A model generated the notes under the pieces. That model saw only the letters and a list, made by a program, of their open reading frames with translations, was not told the origin of the DNA and made no database searches. A stretch of 64,000 bases of DNA from assembly GCA_001414485.1 (NCBI GenBank), contig LLEY01000230.1, forward strand, positions 1 to 64,000, read 5' to 3'. Of this stretch, positions 47,768-61,818 are shown piece by piece (position 1 is the first letter of the stretch; each line of letters opens with the position of its first letter). Origin of the DNA: Calycina herbarum. Taxonomy: Eukaryota; Ascomycota; Leotiomycetes; Helotiales; Pezizellaceae. The position numbers and the translations under genes were made by a program.

Positions 47768-50700
47768 TATAGTAAATATTCTTAAATTCTTATAATTAGA
47801 TAGAACTATAACTAAATATTTTACTTCTTAAAAGTAGATTCTCTAGTATTCTAAGGTTAGTACTATAGTAAGTAATTCTTTATTAAAGATACTATAGTTC
47901 TATTATACTAGATCGAATATTTTTAAGTAGTATATAATAAGTATAAGTTTCTCTTTCTTATTTAGTTATAGATAGATTATACTAACTACTATATCTAAGG
48001 TATCTATTTCTACTATACTAGGCTTATCTATATTAAAATCGTATAAAATAGATTTTTCTATAAATCTTACTTTAATTCTTTAAAAAGCTTCCTTAGCTTA
48101 TTTACTCTAAATAAATTTAATAGCTTTTTTAACTAGTACTAATATTAGTTTAGTAATCTTCGTATAGTCTCTAATAAATAGATAGTAGAAGTTTATAAAT
48201 CTAAGAAAGAACTATATATTCTTTATATTTCCTAGTAACTTCTAGTTTAAGATATCTTAGATCTTTACTAGATCTATTTCTATTTTTTCTAAGCTAAATA
48301 TCTATTTTAGAAAAAGTATCTAAGTTACTCTAAACTTATATTTTAATAGCTTAAGACGAGAATCTATCTTAAGTAGTTGTTATAAAACTTCTCTTATATA
48401 TCTCTTATATTCTCCTTCTTTCTTTAAAAAAGATTAGAATATTATCTAAGTAATAGATTACTATTACTCTTAGAAGATCTCTTAAAATATTATTATTTTA
48501 TCTCTAATATATAGCTAGTATATTATATAGTCTAAATAGTATAACTATATATTTATAAAGACCTAATAGTAAGGCGAATACTGTTTTCTATTCGTCTTCG
48601 ACTTTTATTTATATAAGTCTATAAGCGTTTTATTAATCTAGTTTCGTAAATTATACCACCTTACTTAACTTATCTTATAAGTATTAGCTAGCTAGTAGTA
48701 GATAAGCGTTCTTAATCGTAGTATAATTTACTTCTTAATAATTAATATATACTCTTCTATCTAGGTCGTCTTTTTTCTTAATAATAAGTATATTTAAGAT
48801 AACTAGCGACTTAGACTTCCTAATATATCCCTTCTTTATACCTTCTCTTATATAAACTTCTATTCTCTATAAGCTTTTCTAGTTATATAACTAAAGCTTC
48901 TACTTCGAGAGGTAATAACTCTCTTTTAATTTAATCTTATAATCTTATAAGTAATATTCTAGTAAGGCTTATAAGTCTTCTAGGTTTTTAAACAAAGCTT
49001 TAAATTCTTTATACTATATAGGTATTTTATTATTAGCTGTCTTACTAACCTATAGAGGACCCTAGGCTAGGTGTTCTAGCGTTTTAGAAGAGGTAGTACT
49101 AACCTCGTTCTAGTTTTATAGTTATAATTACAAACCTACGTAATTATATTAACTAAAGGTTATTATTTAAGCCTTCTAGTTAATATCTAGATTATATTCT
49201 TAAATCTATAATATACTAAGTATTACTTCCTTACTTCCTATCTTAATAATATTAAATTATATATCTAAATAGTATCTTTTAATATTAACTTTTATTAGAA
49301 TAGTTTACTAATTAATAATTCTATCCTAGTATACAACGTCTATTCTATTAACTATCTCTTAATAGTAGAGTCTTATACCTTAGATTAGAACGTTTAGCTT
49401 CTTTAAAGCTACTAGAGAAAGGAAGTTATCTATTATTCTAGAGTTAATTAGAACTCGGAGTTCCTTTCCTCTTATCTTTATTATTACTATAAGTTAATTC
49501 TCTCTAGTAGTAGTGTAAATTTCTAGTTTAATATAATAAACCTTAAATCTTCTTTTACTATTATCTTCTTTTAAAGAGCTTAGAAAGAATATTACCTTTT
49601 TATTATTAGAAAAGGCTATCTTATATATTAGACTATCTTCTATAGTTCTCTTAGGTTCTAGAAGAGTTCTAATAAAGTATCTTTTTATTAACTAGTCTAA
49701 TATAGTATATAGTTTATATTAAACCTATTTAATAGTTATTCTTTATAAGATTTTAATAATCTATTATTTATCTTCTATTAGTTAATAAAATTCCTAGATT
49801 AGAGTAGCTTAAAGGTTTACTTAAATAACTCTAAACATCTATTAATCTTCTAATCTCTTAAATAATATTACTATTTCCTTTTCTACTCTTAGTATCTAAT
49901 ATTTCTTATTAATTTCTAACTTATAATCTTAACTAAGTAAATAGATAGTAATATCTAACTTTAGATATCTATTATATTTATTAAAACTCTCTAAATAATA
50001 CTATTCCTATTTAGTAGTGTTTTCTTTTAAGTTAGTAACTATCTATAAGTCTCTCTTCTCTAAGTAGTTATTTAGTACTACCTATTCTAGTCTAGGTTCT
50101 TTAAATTCGATAGTTTCTCTTCTAGTAATAAAGCTAACTATTATTACTCGGTCTTATTTATTCTATACTATTATATAAGTAGTTAAGACTATAGAGTTAA
50201 TTCTCTAAGTAGAATATAAGCTCTAAAAATCAGGTTTCTAGTTTTCTATATATATCTATCTATTCTCTCTCTTAAAAGTTCTAATAAATACCTATATCTC
50301 TTCTTATTTAAGCTTATATATTCTTAGATCTATATTTAACAAGTTAGATATTAATTCTAATAACTCTAATAAACTAGTTAATAGTAGTAATTTATATTCT
50401 ACTTAAAGAGGTAATTCGTATTCTATTTCTAACTATATATTATAATATTCTTTAAGAAGTAGATTTCTACTATTATTAGTATCTTATACCTTACTAACCT
50501 ATAACTTAATTTCTTTATTTAGTTATAAGTATATAACATCTATTATTATATCTAAAGCATCTGTTTTAATCTACGTACTATAATCTCTAGCTTCGAGTTT
50601 ATCGTTTATAAGTTCGATTTTATCGAGTAAAGCTACCTTCTTCTAAATAGTAGCGTTAACCTACTCTTTCTCTTTAGAGTCTTTCTTCTTACTATACTTA

Positions 50701-51648
50701 TTTACTCTATAACTAGAGAGGCTATAGTTATAATATAAGTTCTACTTACGTTAACGATTTCGCTCTTCCTAGGAAAGTCCTTCTTTCTTTAAAAAGATTC
50801 TTTTCTATATAGTATTCGCTTTCTTACTACTCTTAGTATAGAAGTGTTTCTACTTTTCTAACTCTTTACTCTTCTCTCTATATCTAGGGTTACTCTTCTT
50901 AAATTCGTATAGACGGTTATCTAATTAGACTACCTTCTTAATTATACCTATAATAGTTAAGAACTATATATTCTATTTAGCTATTTCCTTATAAATATAT
51001 ACTTCTAATCCTCTATAGAAAAGTTCTATAAGAGTAATAATATCTTATTCTAATTTCGTTCTATAACGTTAGAATTTATTAGTATAATCTATTACTAATC
51101 TAGTTTAGTATAAATCTAAAAGCTTATATATAGTAGTTTAAATAACGTTGAAATCTCTAAAAACCTTTCTAATAGTTATCTTAAATCCTCTTTAAGATTT
51201 AAATATAATCTTAGTTAATTCTATTTTTCTATCTTTATTCTTATTCTTAAAGAAATTCTTAAGATATAACTAAGCCTATTCTAATACTAATTCTCTTAAG
51301 TAGAAGATAGTAAAGATAGTTTATAAATTATAATTACCTTCGAATTTATTAGAATTAAAGTTAAAGTAGATATCTATTTAAAGAAGAAATAAGTTAAGTT
51401 CTTTACGCTTTCTATAATACGTATCTAGTATCTTAACTTTAATAGACTTAAGTACTTTAATCTTATAAGGCTCGGGAGCGTCTAGTATACTAATATTATC
51501 GTCGTTCTTAACTAATTATATACTAGTAGGTGTTCTTCTAGTAGCACTTCTAGATATTTCTATAACGTTAACTCGACTAGTATTTAAGCTAGCTATAGCG
51601 AGGGTTACTAGAGCTATAATAACTAAACTTCTAAGTAGATACTTAAAG
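47768..51648 (-). mobile_element. Gypsy D, gag to RNase H segment
   Basis: It continues the minus-strand element of 38251-39185 directly after pogo copy 3: the sequence left of 39186 and right of 47767 joins without loss, apart from the TA duplication, as shown by the homologous stretch of Gypsy A near 43355-43400. Order on the minus strand: gag near 51600, zinc-knuckle region near 50720, RT near 49000-48150, RNase H at the left. Confidence 0.88.
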
Positions 51649-52103
51649 TATAACGAAACTCTATATAAACTAAATAAAGATAACTAAGTCTTAAAGATTA
51701 GTATATAAGTAAGAAGTATAGATACGCTAGGTTGTTTACTTAGAAGTAAACTCGTTACTTATATTAAAGATATTAAATAAGATAATAAGATTAATAACTA
51801 AAGTTAAGTACGAAGCTTCTATCTAATAGCAGATATACTAGTCTTATATAGAACCTTCGTTCGTTTCTAGGTAGATAGGATCGCTTATTATCCTAGTCGA
51901 CTAGATCGCCTAGGTCGCTAGTCGACCTAGGTGATCCCCTTATCACGTGATCTCTAACGTGTTTCCAATAGTAAGATCCTAGAATTCTAAATACCTTTAT
52001 ATTATAGATTCTCTTCTATATTACCTTCTATTTCCTAGATATTATATCTTATTCTATTAGAGCGCTATTTAGACTACTTACTATATAAATATAATTTATA
52101 ATA
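51649..52103 (-). repeat. 5' LTR of Gypsy D
   Basis: 455 bp. Its closest partner is the partial LTR at 56073-56254, now in opposite orientation because of the inversion. It contains a distinctive tract around 51880-51930 (GTCGACTAG-type words) not found in LTR type B. Confidence 0.88.
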
Positions 52104-52881
52104 AAGCTTTAACTATATAACTAGAATAACTTAGCTTTATTAGAAATTTATATCTAATAAGAAATAAAGAAGAGATATATTTAGAAATCTAAATTACTTA
52201 TCTCTTTAAATATACTTATTATTAAGAAAAAGAACGATTTAAATAAATAAGTATATATTAATTATAAAGAACTAAATAACGTAATAATTAAAGACGCTTA
52301 CTTGTTACTAACTAGCTAATACTTATAAGATAAGTTAAGCTAAGTAAAGAAATTTATAAAACTCGATTAATAAAACGTCTATAGCTTAATTAGGATTAAA
52401 GCTAGCTATAAATAGAAGACTATATTTATCTTATTATTAAAACTCTATAAGTATATAGTAATGTCTTTTAGTTTAACTAATATACTAGCTACTTATTAGA
52501 GGTAGAATAATAATATCTTAGAAGATCTCTTAGAAGTTATTATTATATACTTTTTAGATAATATATTAATCTTCTTAGAAAATAAAGAGGAATATAAGAG
52601 ATATATTAAAGAAGTTTTATAATAACTTATAAAAGTAGACTCTTAATTAAAACTCTTAAAATACGAGTTTAGAGTTACTTATACTCTTTTCCTTAGACGT
52701 GTTTTTAGCTTAGAAAAAATAGAGATAGATCTAGAAAAGATCTATACTATTATTAAATAAGAATTACTAAGAAACGTTAAAGATATATAATCTTTCTTAG
52801 GATTTACTAACTTCTATTAACTATTTATTAAGAACTATATAAAGATTATAAAACTAATATTAATACTAACTAGAAAAGCTA
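52104..52881 (+). mobile_element. Gypsy E, reverse transcriptase fragment
   Basis: The plus strand encodes an RT with segments like ILIIKKKNDLNK, NLTNILATYQR, DNILIFLENKEEYK and IQSFLGFTNFYQLF, ending ILILTRKA at pogo copy 2. Its C-terminal continuation is at 36319-36423. Gypsy D's 5' LTR abuts its left end, so D had inserted into E. Confidence 0.85.
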
Positions 52882-54710
52882 ACGTATTTCCCGGGTAAGC
52901 CGATTACCCGGGTAAGCCGATCACTAAAACACTAAAATATAACACTTAACTTAAAATTAAAATACTATTACTTAATTAAGCCTAACTCTCTAATAAAGAG
53001 GGTCGTATTCTTTTAGCTGTCTAAGCCTTTAATTCAGGTTATTTTAAGAGTATATAAGCTTGTGTTAAAGCCTACGACGTGTCTTATATAACCCTCTATA
53101 ACCGAATACACGGAATCCCTTTATAACGCGATACTCTTTCTAATACTTAAAGACTTACCTCCGAAGAAGAGTAAGCTATTATATAATATATTCTTAACCT
53201 AGACTCGCGTAGATTCCTACCTCAGCTAGTAGCTGTTCAAGAAATAGTAGACCTTCTTCTCTTTAAACGCGACGTGCCTCTAGTAGGTAAGAATTAGACT
53301 TCTACCTTTATTAAACGCTATATAGAGATTAAAACGAAATTTAGCCGTAAGTACGATTATAAAAGAGCTTAGTACAAAGACCTTATAGTTCTTAGAGACT
53401 AGTTTAGGCTTATATGAAATACAATTACTAAATATAGAGTTATAAAGAAGGATATATATAACTTCGACGAAGCTAGGTTTCTTATAGGGGTTATTACAAC
53501 TACTAAAGTTGTTATAAGCTCAGAGTTAAGGAATCGTCTAAAGACTGCTTAGCTAGGAAATAGAGAGTGGGTTTCGATTATATAGGGCATAAACTTATAT
53601 AGTTAGGCACTTCCTCTGTTTATTATTTTCAAGGGATAGCACTACCTCTTAGCTTAGTATAAGGAGTTAGGTCTCCTATAAGATTAGGTAATTACACTAA
53701 GTAAGAATAGATAGACGATAAACAAGATTAGATTTAAGTAGATTCAACACTTTAATAAACATACAAAAGGTCGTATAGTTAAGCGATATAGACTCCTTAT
53801 TCTTAATAGCCACGAGTTATATATTTCAGTTTAATTTTAGTAATACTATTAGAATAATAATATTATTACTCTCTATATACTACTATACTTATCTCACATC
53901 CTTTAGCCTCTTAACGTTAGCTATTTTAGCCCTCTAAAAGCATTATATAGTAAGTAGATTAAGAATCTCGTTTAAGTTAGAATCTAGTATATTACTAAGC
54001 TTAAGTTCCTTCTTATATTTAAAAAGGCATTTAAAGCTATATTTATAGAGTAGAATATTAAGAGTAGATTCTAAGCAACTAGCTTAGTTCTATATAATCC
54101 TAAGAACGTGCTTTCTCACCTTAATCTAAGGCTAAAGACACCAACTCCACCCTCTATAAACGAGCTAAACTAAACCCCAAAGACGCTATAGAACGTAATA
54201 GAGCTTAGATTCCAGACTATATATCTTAAAAACCGTATTATATAATACTAAGATAGCTCTCCGATATTAATCAACGAGGCATTTAATCAGCTTACTAAGG
54301 GAGCTCAAATTTTATAATACACAGAGCTACTCTTATAAGAGCTGAAATTAAGATACTATAAGAGGCAAATCAGCTTAAAAAGAGAAGGGAGAGAAAGCGA
54401 AAGAGGCACATTTACTAAGGTAGAAGTCTTATAGTTAAGGAAGGCAAGGAAATTATTTAAAGTATTCAAACTTAGTAGGAAGAGAGTAGTAATAATATAC
54501 AGCGCCAGCGCTTAGAAGGCAAGCGGCGACGTTATAGTTTATATAATCAGGTTAGACATAATACTCGTATATACGAGGCACCTTAGGAATCGATTAATAT
54601 AAGTAGCTAGAGGTTTTTTAATAGTATTGTTATAATATATTTAAAGTTGTAGTATTATCGCGTTTTAGTAATCGGCTTACCCGGGTGATCGGCTCACCCG
54701 GGAAATACGT
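52882..54710 (+). mobile_element. pogo/Fot1-type DNA transposon, copy 2 (RIP-damaged)
   Basis: 1829 bp, flanked by TA, with inverted ends beginning ACGTATTTCCCGGG. The plus strand encodes a pogo transposase: EEQAIIQYILNLDSRRFLP, YNFDEARFLIGV, the acidic-site region NREWVSIIQGIN, and HILQPLNVSYFSPLK before the last catalytic acid. TAG codons interrupt it at former Gln and Trp positions. It is the inverted partner of copy 1. Confidence 0.93.
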
Positions 54711-56072
54711 TATATCTTTGTTATTATATAAACTATTAGTAAGACAACTAGGTAGAGCTGTTACTCTTAGTATATTTTACTTATAATAGTTTAGTAATAA
54801 AAATAACACTTATTATACTATTCTATAGTAACTTCGGGTATAAATTAACAGTGTATTAAGAGCTACTATCTACGACTATTAGTAACTAGCTTACTTATAT
54901 TTAGGTCTTAAAAATTAAGAGGTTATATAGAGAACTTATAAGAGACCTATAGTTTATAGCTAAAAGAAACACGTACTACTATAATAAACGACGTAGTTAG
55001 AAGCTAACGCTAAAAGAGAGAGATAAAGTCTACTTAGTATAAAAAAATATTAATATAAAAAGACTAAGTAATAAATTAGATTATAAGAAACTTAGACTAT
55101 TTAAAATTAAACGAGTTAGAGAACTTTTAAATTATAAATTAGTATTATTATAAATAATAAACATCTATCTAGTATTCTATATATTCTTACTCGAACTAGT
55201 ACTACCGAGAGTACTACTAGCTCTACTTATAGAAATTCAACTAGTAAACCTAAACGTTAAGTACGAAGTTAAGAGGATTCTTAACTATAAACTTATTAGA
55301 GAATAAGTTAGATACTTAATTAAATAGTTAGATTACCTATACTTAGAAAATACTTAGAAACTAATAGAAAGCCTTAACTATTACTTAAAAGCACTTTAGA
55401 AGTTTTACTACTAAAATCTAGGGTTACCTATATCTTATAATTAAGAGAGAAGGACTTAAAGAAGGCTAGGTTAAGTCTTAGGTCGAAAGCGAGGTTAGAG
55501 ATAAAGAAGGTAGCTAGCCTAGTAGTCTCTTCTTCTCTATACTTCTTCTTCTTCTATTTCTCTTTTTCTTTCTTTTCTAAATCTTTAATAGTATCTAGTT
55601 TATCGAGGGAACTAAGACTAGCTACTATTATCTTCTTTTCTCTTTTAAGAAGAAGACGCTTTTATTATTAAAGCTAGAGAATTTTCACTATTACCTCTTT
55701 CTCTTAAGAATTAAGACAGGCTTTCTACTTCTTAATAGAAGCCTAGTCTAAGAGTAAAGGTATTCGGTTTTGTTTATAATAGTTATAGGATTTACCTTAT
55801 CTAGTATAAGTAGAATAATAGAAATATTAATTACTACAGATCGCGATATATCGACGAGGCTTACTAGCTAAATTAAGAGATTTTTTATAATAGGTATAAG
55901 AAGATATTTCGTCGCTATATTATTTAATATAATATCTAAGAGCTTAATATTTAGTATACTTCTTATTATTAGAAAGTAGTATATTAAAAATAGAAAGAGG
56001 CTACTAGTCTCTTAATAATATCTCTTAGTCTATACTTAAGTATAGAGACATACTAGGCTAAGAGAGAGATAG
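54711..56072 (+). mobile_element. Gypsy D, integrase C terminus and chromodomain end
   Basis: The plus strand starts inside the integrase (YINYQQDD-type stretch) and runs through VYLVQKNINIKRLSNKLDYK to a chromodomain-like segment (YEVKRILNYKLIREQVRYLI). It joins the 38251-39185 segment if the intervening DNA is flipped. An antisense K/E-rich frame lies at about 55375-55930. Confidence 0.82.
55375..55930 (-). pseudogene. Antisense coiled-coil ORF in Gypsy D
   Basis: On the strand opposite to pol it encodes KREKKIIVASLSSLDKLD, a KEKEKQKKKKYREEE coil and LNLAFFKSFSLNYKI, matching the frames in A and C. Several RIP stops are present. Confidence 0.55.
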
Positions 56073-56254
56073 TATTATAAATCACGTTTATATAGTAAGT
56101 AGTCTAGATAGCGCTCTAATAGAATAAGATATAATATCTAGGAAATAGAAGATAATATAAGAGAGAATCTATAATATAAAGGTATTTAGGATTCTAGGAT
56201 CTTATTATTAGAAACACGTTAGAGATTACGTAATAAGAGGATTACCTAGGTCGA
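56073..56254 (+). repeat. 3' LTR of Gypsy D, truncated by Gypsy B
   Basis: The first 182 bp of a D-type LTR, starting TATTATAAATCACG, highly similar to the reverse complement of the right part of 51649-52103. It stops at ACCTAGGTCGA where the B LTR begins. Confidence 0.88.
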
Positions 56255-56717
56255 TATTACGAATTATATACTTATACGTAACTAGTAAAGTCTAAGTAGC
56301 GCTCTAATAGAATAAGTACTACTAGAACCTAGAAAAGAAGAAGGAAGAATAGAATATATTAGATATATAATCTATAGATCTTATTACAGTTATATCACGT
56401 GACTTAGTTAGGATCAGTTAGGTAATAGAGTCTAGTTTCTAGGAGCTCTAGAATTAGAGTTAGACTCTATCTTTAGAACTTCTATAGAATAGGACTCTAA
56501 CTAGAACGAAAGGTTCTATATAAGACTAGCACGTCTATTATTAGATAGAAGCTTCGTACTTAACTTTAGTTATTAATCTTATTATCTTATTTAATATCTT
56601 TAATATAAGTAACGAGTTTACTTCTAAGTAAATAATCTAGTATATCTATACTTCTTACCTATATACTAACCTATAAGACTTAGTTATCTTTGTTTAGTTC
56701 GTTTAAGTTTTATTATA
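56255..56717 (+). repeat. 5' LTR of Gypsy B
   Basis: 463 bp, starts TATTACGAATTATA and ends AGTTTTATTATA. It has the TATA-like box GGTTCTATATAAGAC near 56510. Same family and length as 35856-36318. Confidence 0.9.
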
Positions 56718-59700
56718 TTTTAAGTACTCTACTTAGAAGTTCAGTCGCTATAGCCCTAGTAACCCCCGCCGCTAGAGCTAGTCTAAATACTAGTCGAGTT
56801 AATATCGTAGGAATATCTAGAAGTGCTACTAGAAGAACGTCTACTAGTATATAGTTAGTTAGGAACGACGATAATATTAGTATACTAGACGTCCCCGAGC
56901 TCTATAAGGTCGAAGTACTTAAGTCTATTAAAGTTAAGATATCGGACATATATTATAGAAAGCGAAAGGAACTTAACTCGTTCCTTCTTTAAATAGACAT
57001 CTACTTTAATTTTAACTTATAAACTATCTTCGCTATCTTCTACCTAAGAGAAGTAGTATTAGAATAGGCTTAGCTATATTTAGAAGACTTCTTTAAGAAT
57101 AAAGATAAAGACGGAAAGATAGAGTTAACTAAGATTATATTTAAATCTTAGAGAGGATTTAAAGTAACTATTAAGAAAGTCTTTAGAGACTTCGATATAA
57201 TCTAAACTACTATATATAAGCTTTTAGATCTATACTAAACTAGATTAGTAATAGATTATACTAATAAATTTTAACGTTATAGAATAAAATCGGGATAGAA
57301 TACTATCGCTCTTATAGAACTCTTTCGTAGAGAACTAAAGATATATATTTATAAGAAAATAGCTAAATAAAACTTATAGTTTTAAACTATTATAGGTATA
57401 ATTAAGAAGGTCGTCTAGTTAGATAACCGTTTATACGAATTTAGAAAGAGTAATCTTAGATATAAAGAGAAGAGTAAAGAGTTAGAAAAGTAGAAGCGCT
57501 TCTATACTAATAAGTAGAGTAAGAAGGTAAACGCTATATAAAAGAAGACCTTTCTAAAGAAAGAAGAACTTTCTTAGGAAGAGTGAAATCGTCGACGTAA
57601 GTAGAACTTATATTATAACTATAGCCTCTCTAGCTATAGAGTAAATAAGTATAGTAAGAAGAAAGACTCTAAAGAGAAAGAATAGGTTAATACTACTATT
57701 CGAAAGAAGGTAGTATTATTTAATAAAATCGAACTTATAGACAAAGAACTTAAAGCTAGAGGATATAGTATATAGATTAAAATAGATACCGCTAATATAA
57801 TAGTAGGTGTTATATACCTATAGCTAAACGAAGGAATCGAGTTATAAGTTAGTAAGGTATAGAATACTAATAATAATAGAAATCTACTTTTTAAAGAATA
57901 TTATAATATATAATTAATAATAGAATCCGAATAACCTCTTTAAGTAGAATATAAATCCTTACTATTAACTAGCTTATTAGAGTCGTTAGAATTAGAATCT
58001 AATTCGTTAGAAGTAAATCTAGGAATATATAAACCTAAGTAAGACGAAACTTAGACCTTTATTAGAATATTCAAGTAAGGAAATCGATAGATATATATAG
58101 ACAGTTAGAAGCTAGACTTCTAGAGTCCTTATACTACGCGGGGAATTAAGCTAACTATCTTAACAACGTATATAGTTATAAGAAATAACTCTAAAATAAT
58201 AACTCTAGTTAGCCTAGTTACTAGGTAGGAAACTATTAAGAAGAAAGAACCCGAATATAGCTAATAATAAGCTAAGAAATATAGCTATCTTAAAATAGGA
58301 GATATATAAAGAGTATACGATATTTTAGAGGAAACTAGTACGTAGACATAGCAGGTTCTAATAGGATTTAAGAGATAGATTAAGACCTCTTTTCTTAGAA
58401 CGATGTCTGAAGATATTATACTAAAGAAATTTAAGTAATATATTATAATTATATTAATTAGAAATAATAGAATAGTATTTAGAAAATATAGTTTATAAGA
58501 GTTGTTTAGTATACTATTCTAGGAGTAAAGAGAGCTTAATATTACTAGATAGGCTAAAACAGAACTAGAGGAACTTTACTATCTCTTAGTAGAAGAACTA
58601 TAGTTTATAGAAATAGTTTAAGAAAAAACTATATAATAGATATAATATAAACTAAGTTTAACTATAGATTAGTTATTATAAAAAGGGTATAAAGGAATTT
58701 TACTAGAACCTACTAGAATAGTAGAATATTATTAGATATACGAAGTAGCTTTATCTAATAAGAAAGAAGTAGTATTCTTTTCTTAGTCCTAGATATAAGT
58801 AGTTAAGAAAAAGAACTTAAGAGATTATATATTTAAGATTTACTATATAAAACCAGAGGTAAGTATACTAGAGGCTACTTTAGATTATCTATATATAGAA
58901 GAACTATAGTCTATAGAAACTATTAAGAAGACTAGTTATAAATAGATCTAATATAGATATAGAAACTTACTAAAACGATTTATAGAAAGAATTTCTAAAA
59001 CTATAGAAATTATAGAATACTAATTAGTATATAAGATAGTATATATTAACTAGAAAAGAGTAAGATTCTTTCTATAATATAGAAGTAAGAAAGAATAAAG
59101 ATATAATTAAGAAAATTAATCCTTCGAAGTCTAATATATTAAAGTAAAATTAAATACTACTTTAAGAGAAAGATAGTTAGTAATAACTATAGAAATATAA
59201 GAAAAGAAGTTATAAGTTATAATAGACTTAGAAGTAATAGATAACTTTATTTCTCTAATAGCTTAAGAAAAGCTAAACGTTCTAATTAAAGAAATAAGAC
59301 TATATTACTTAGAAGTAGTTAATAAAACAGATATCGTATACTAGAATAGGATTATTAATTAGTAAACTATTCTAATAAAGGTTAATATTAAAGAATACTA
59401 TTTAGATATATAATTTAATATTATTAAAATAGAGAGTAAGAAAGTAATACTTAGTATATTATAGATTTAAGAATATAATCTAGAAATCGACTAGAAGACT
59501 AGAATAATAACCTTTAGTTAATATAAATATATAAGCTTATATTTATAACTATAAGACTAGAATAAGATTAGCGCTATCTCTTCTAATACACTAGAACACC
59601 TTACCTAGAGTCCTTTATAAGTTAGTAAGAAAGCTAATAATAAAATACCTATATAGTATAAAGAATTTATAAAATTATTTAAAGACTTAGAAGATATACG

Positions 59701-61371
59701 TACTCTTTCTAAATATTAACTATAGGATTATAAGATTAAATTAATAGAGAGTTATAATCTTAAGAAGTAGAAGCTTTAACTATATAACTAGAATAACTTA
59801 GCTTTATTAGAAAGTTATATTTAATAAGAAATAAAGAAGAGATATATTTAAAAATCTAAATCACCTATCTTCTTAAATATACTTATTATTAAGAAAAAAG
59901 ACGATTTAAATAGACGAGTATATATTAATTATAAAGAACTAAATAACGTAATAATTAAGAACGCTTATCTGTTACTAACTAGCTAGTACTTATAAGATAA
60001 GTTAGACTAGGTAAAGAAATTTATAAAACTAGATTAATAGAACGTTTATAGATTAATTAGAATTAAGGTAGACTATAAATAGAAGACTACTTTTATCTTA
60101 CTATTAGAACTCTATAAGTATATAGTAATATCTTTTAGTTTAACTAATATACTAGCTACTTATTAAAGATAGAATAATAGTATTTTAAAAGATCTCTTAG
60201 AAGTAAATATTATATATTACCTAGATAATATATTAATCTTCTTAGAAAATCTAGAAGAATATAAAAACTATATAAAAGAAGTCTTATAAAGACTTACTAA
60301 AGTAGACTCTTATTTAAAACTCTTAAAATACGAGTTTAGAGTTAAAAAAACTCTCTTTCTTAGATAAGTGTTTAGCTTAGGAAAAATAGAAATAGATCTA
60401 GAAAAAATCTATATAGTTATTAAATAAGAATTACTAAAAAATATTAAAGATATATAATCCTTCTTAGGATTTACTAATTTCTATTACTAATTTATTAAGA
60501 ACTATATAAAGATTATAAACCTTATATTAATACTAACTAGAAAAGCTATAACTTTTATCTAGAATAAGAAGACTAAGAAGGTCTTCTAGGAAATTAAAGA
60601 ATAGTTTATAATAAAATATATCTTATATAATTTTAATTATAAGAAACCAAGTATAATAGAAACAGACGTCTTAGATATAGTAGTAGACGCTATATATCTA
60701 TAACTAAATAAAACAGGAAAGCTTATATCTATATTATATTTCTTAAAAACTTTTAATATAGTATAATAGAACTATAGTATTTATAATAAAGAATTAATAA
60801 CTATTATTCTAGCTTTTAAAGAATAGAGGATTTATCTTTAAGATATAATATACCTAGTAATAGTACTTACTAATTATCTAAACCTAAAAACATTTACTAC
60901 GACTAAGGAGCTTATTATAAGATATCTAGCTAGGTGGTCTAAAACCTTAGTAGAGTTTAAGATAATTATTCGATATATTAGTAGAACGAGTAATACTTGA
61001 GCTAATACTCTAAGCTGGAAACTAGGCTATAAGAAAAACAAAAAATATATTAATATAGTAATATTAAAGTATAATAAAAACAGCGACTTAGTATCTACTA
61101 TATTCGAGATAGTAGTAATAGATACGAACGACATCTAGATAAATAAAATTTAGAGTATATACGAAGGTTATAATTAGTATATAAAAGAGAAACTATAGGT
61201 TCCTAGCTCGTATATAAAAGAGTTTATATAAGAATACTATACTATACTTACTTATAGCTACTAAGGAATTCGTAGAACTCTCTAGTAAATAAGATAATAC
61301 TACTATATTAATCAGTTATCTACGATAGTTAAGAAAGTAATAATAAAATATAATATCTATACTAGGAATAA
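56718..61371 (+). mobile_element. Ty3/Gypsy retrotransposon B, gag-pol, interrupted
   Basis: The plus strand runs from gag (about 56750-57600), through a decayed CCHC knuckle near 57605-57660 (CYNC-type motif now YYNY), a protease/linker part, reverse transcriptase (about 59760-60480; segments ILIIKKKDDLNRR, DNILIFLENLEEYK, QSFLGFTNFYYQF), RNase H (YSIYNKELITIILAFKEQR near 60780) to the integrase zinc-finger region (YSYQGIRRTLQQIRQYY), where Gypsy C cuts in. Dense TAG/TAA stops make it non-functional. Confidence 0.92.
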
Positions 61372-61818
61372 TATAACGAAACTCAAACGAACTAAACAAA
61401 GATAACTAAGTCTCGAAGGTTAGTATATAGATAAGAAGTATAGATACGCCGGGTTGTTTACTTAGAAGTAAACTTATTACTTATATTAAAGATATTAAAT
61501 AAGATAATAAGATTAATAACTAAAGTTAAGTACGAAGCTTCTATCTAATAGCAGATATACTAGTCTTATATAGAACTATTTACACTATCTAGATCCCTTT
61601 ATAAGCCTAGATCCCTAGATCTTTATAGATTCTCTAAGAGATCTAAGAGGATCTACTATATAACTTCTAATAGTTATTTAATAGTAAGATCCTAGAATAT
61701 CTAAATAGCTTTATATTACTAATTCTCTCTAGTATTACCTTCTATTTCTTAGATATTATATCTTATCTTATTAGAGCGCTGTCTAGACTACTTACTATAT
61801 ATAACGTAATTTATAATA
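61372..61818 (-). repeat. 3' LTR of Gypsy C
   Basis: 447 bp, starts TATAACG and ends ATAATA, oriented like the Gypsy A LTRs. It interrupts the integrase of Gypsy B. Confidence 0.9.
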
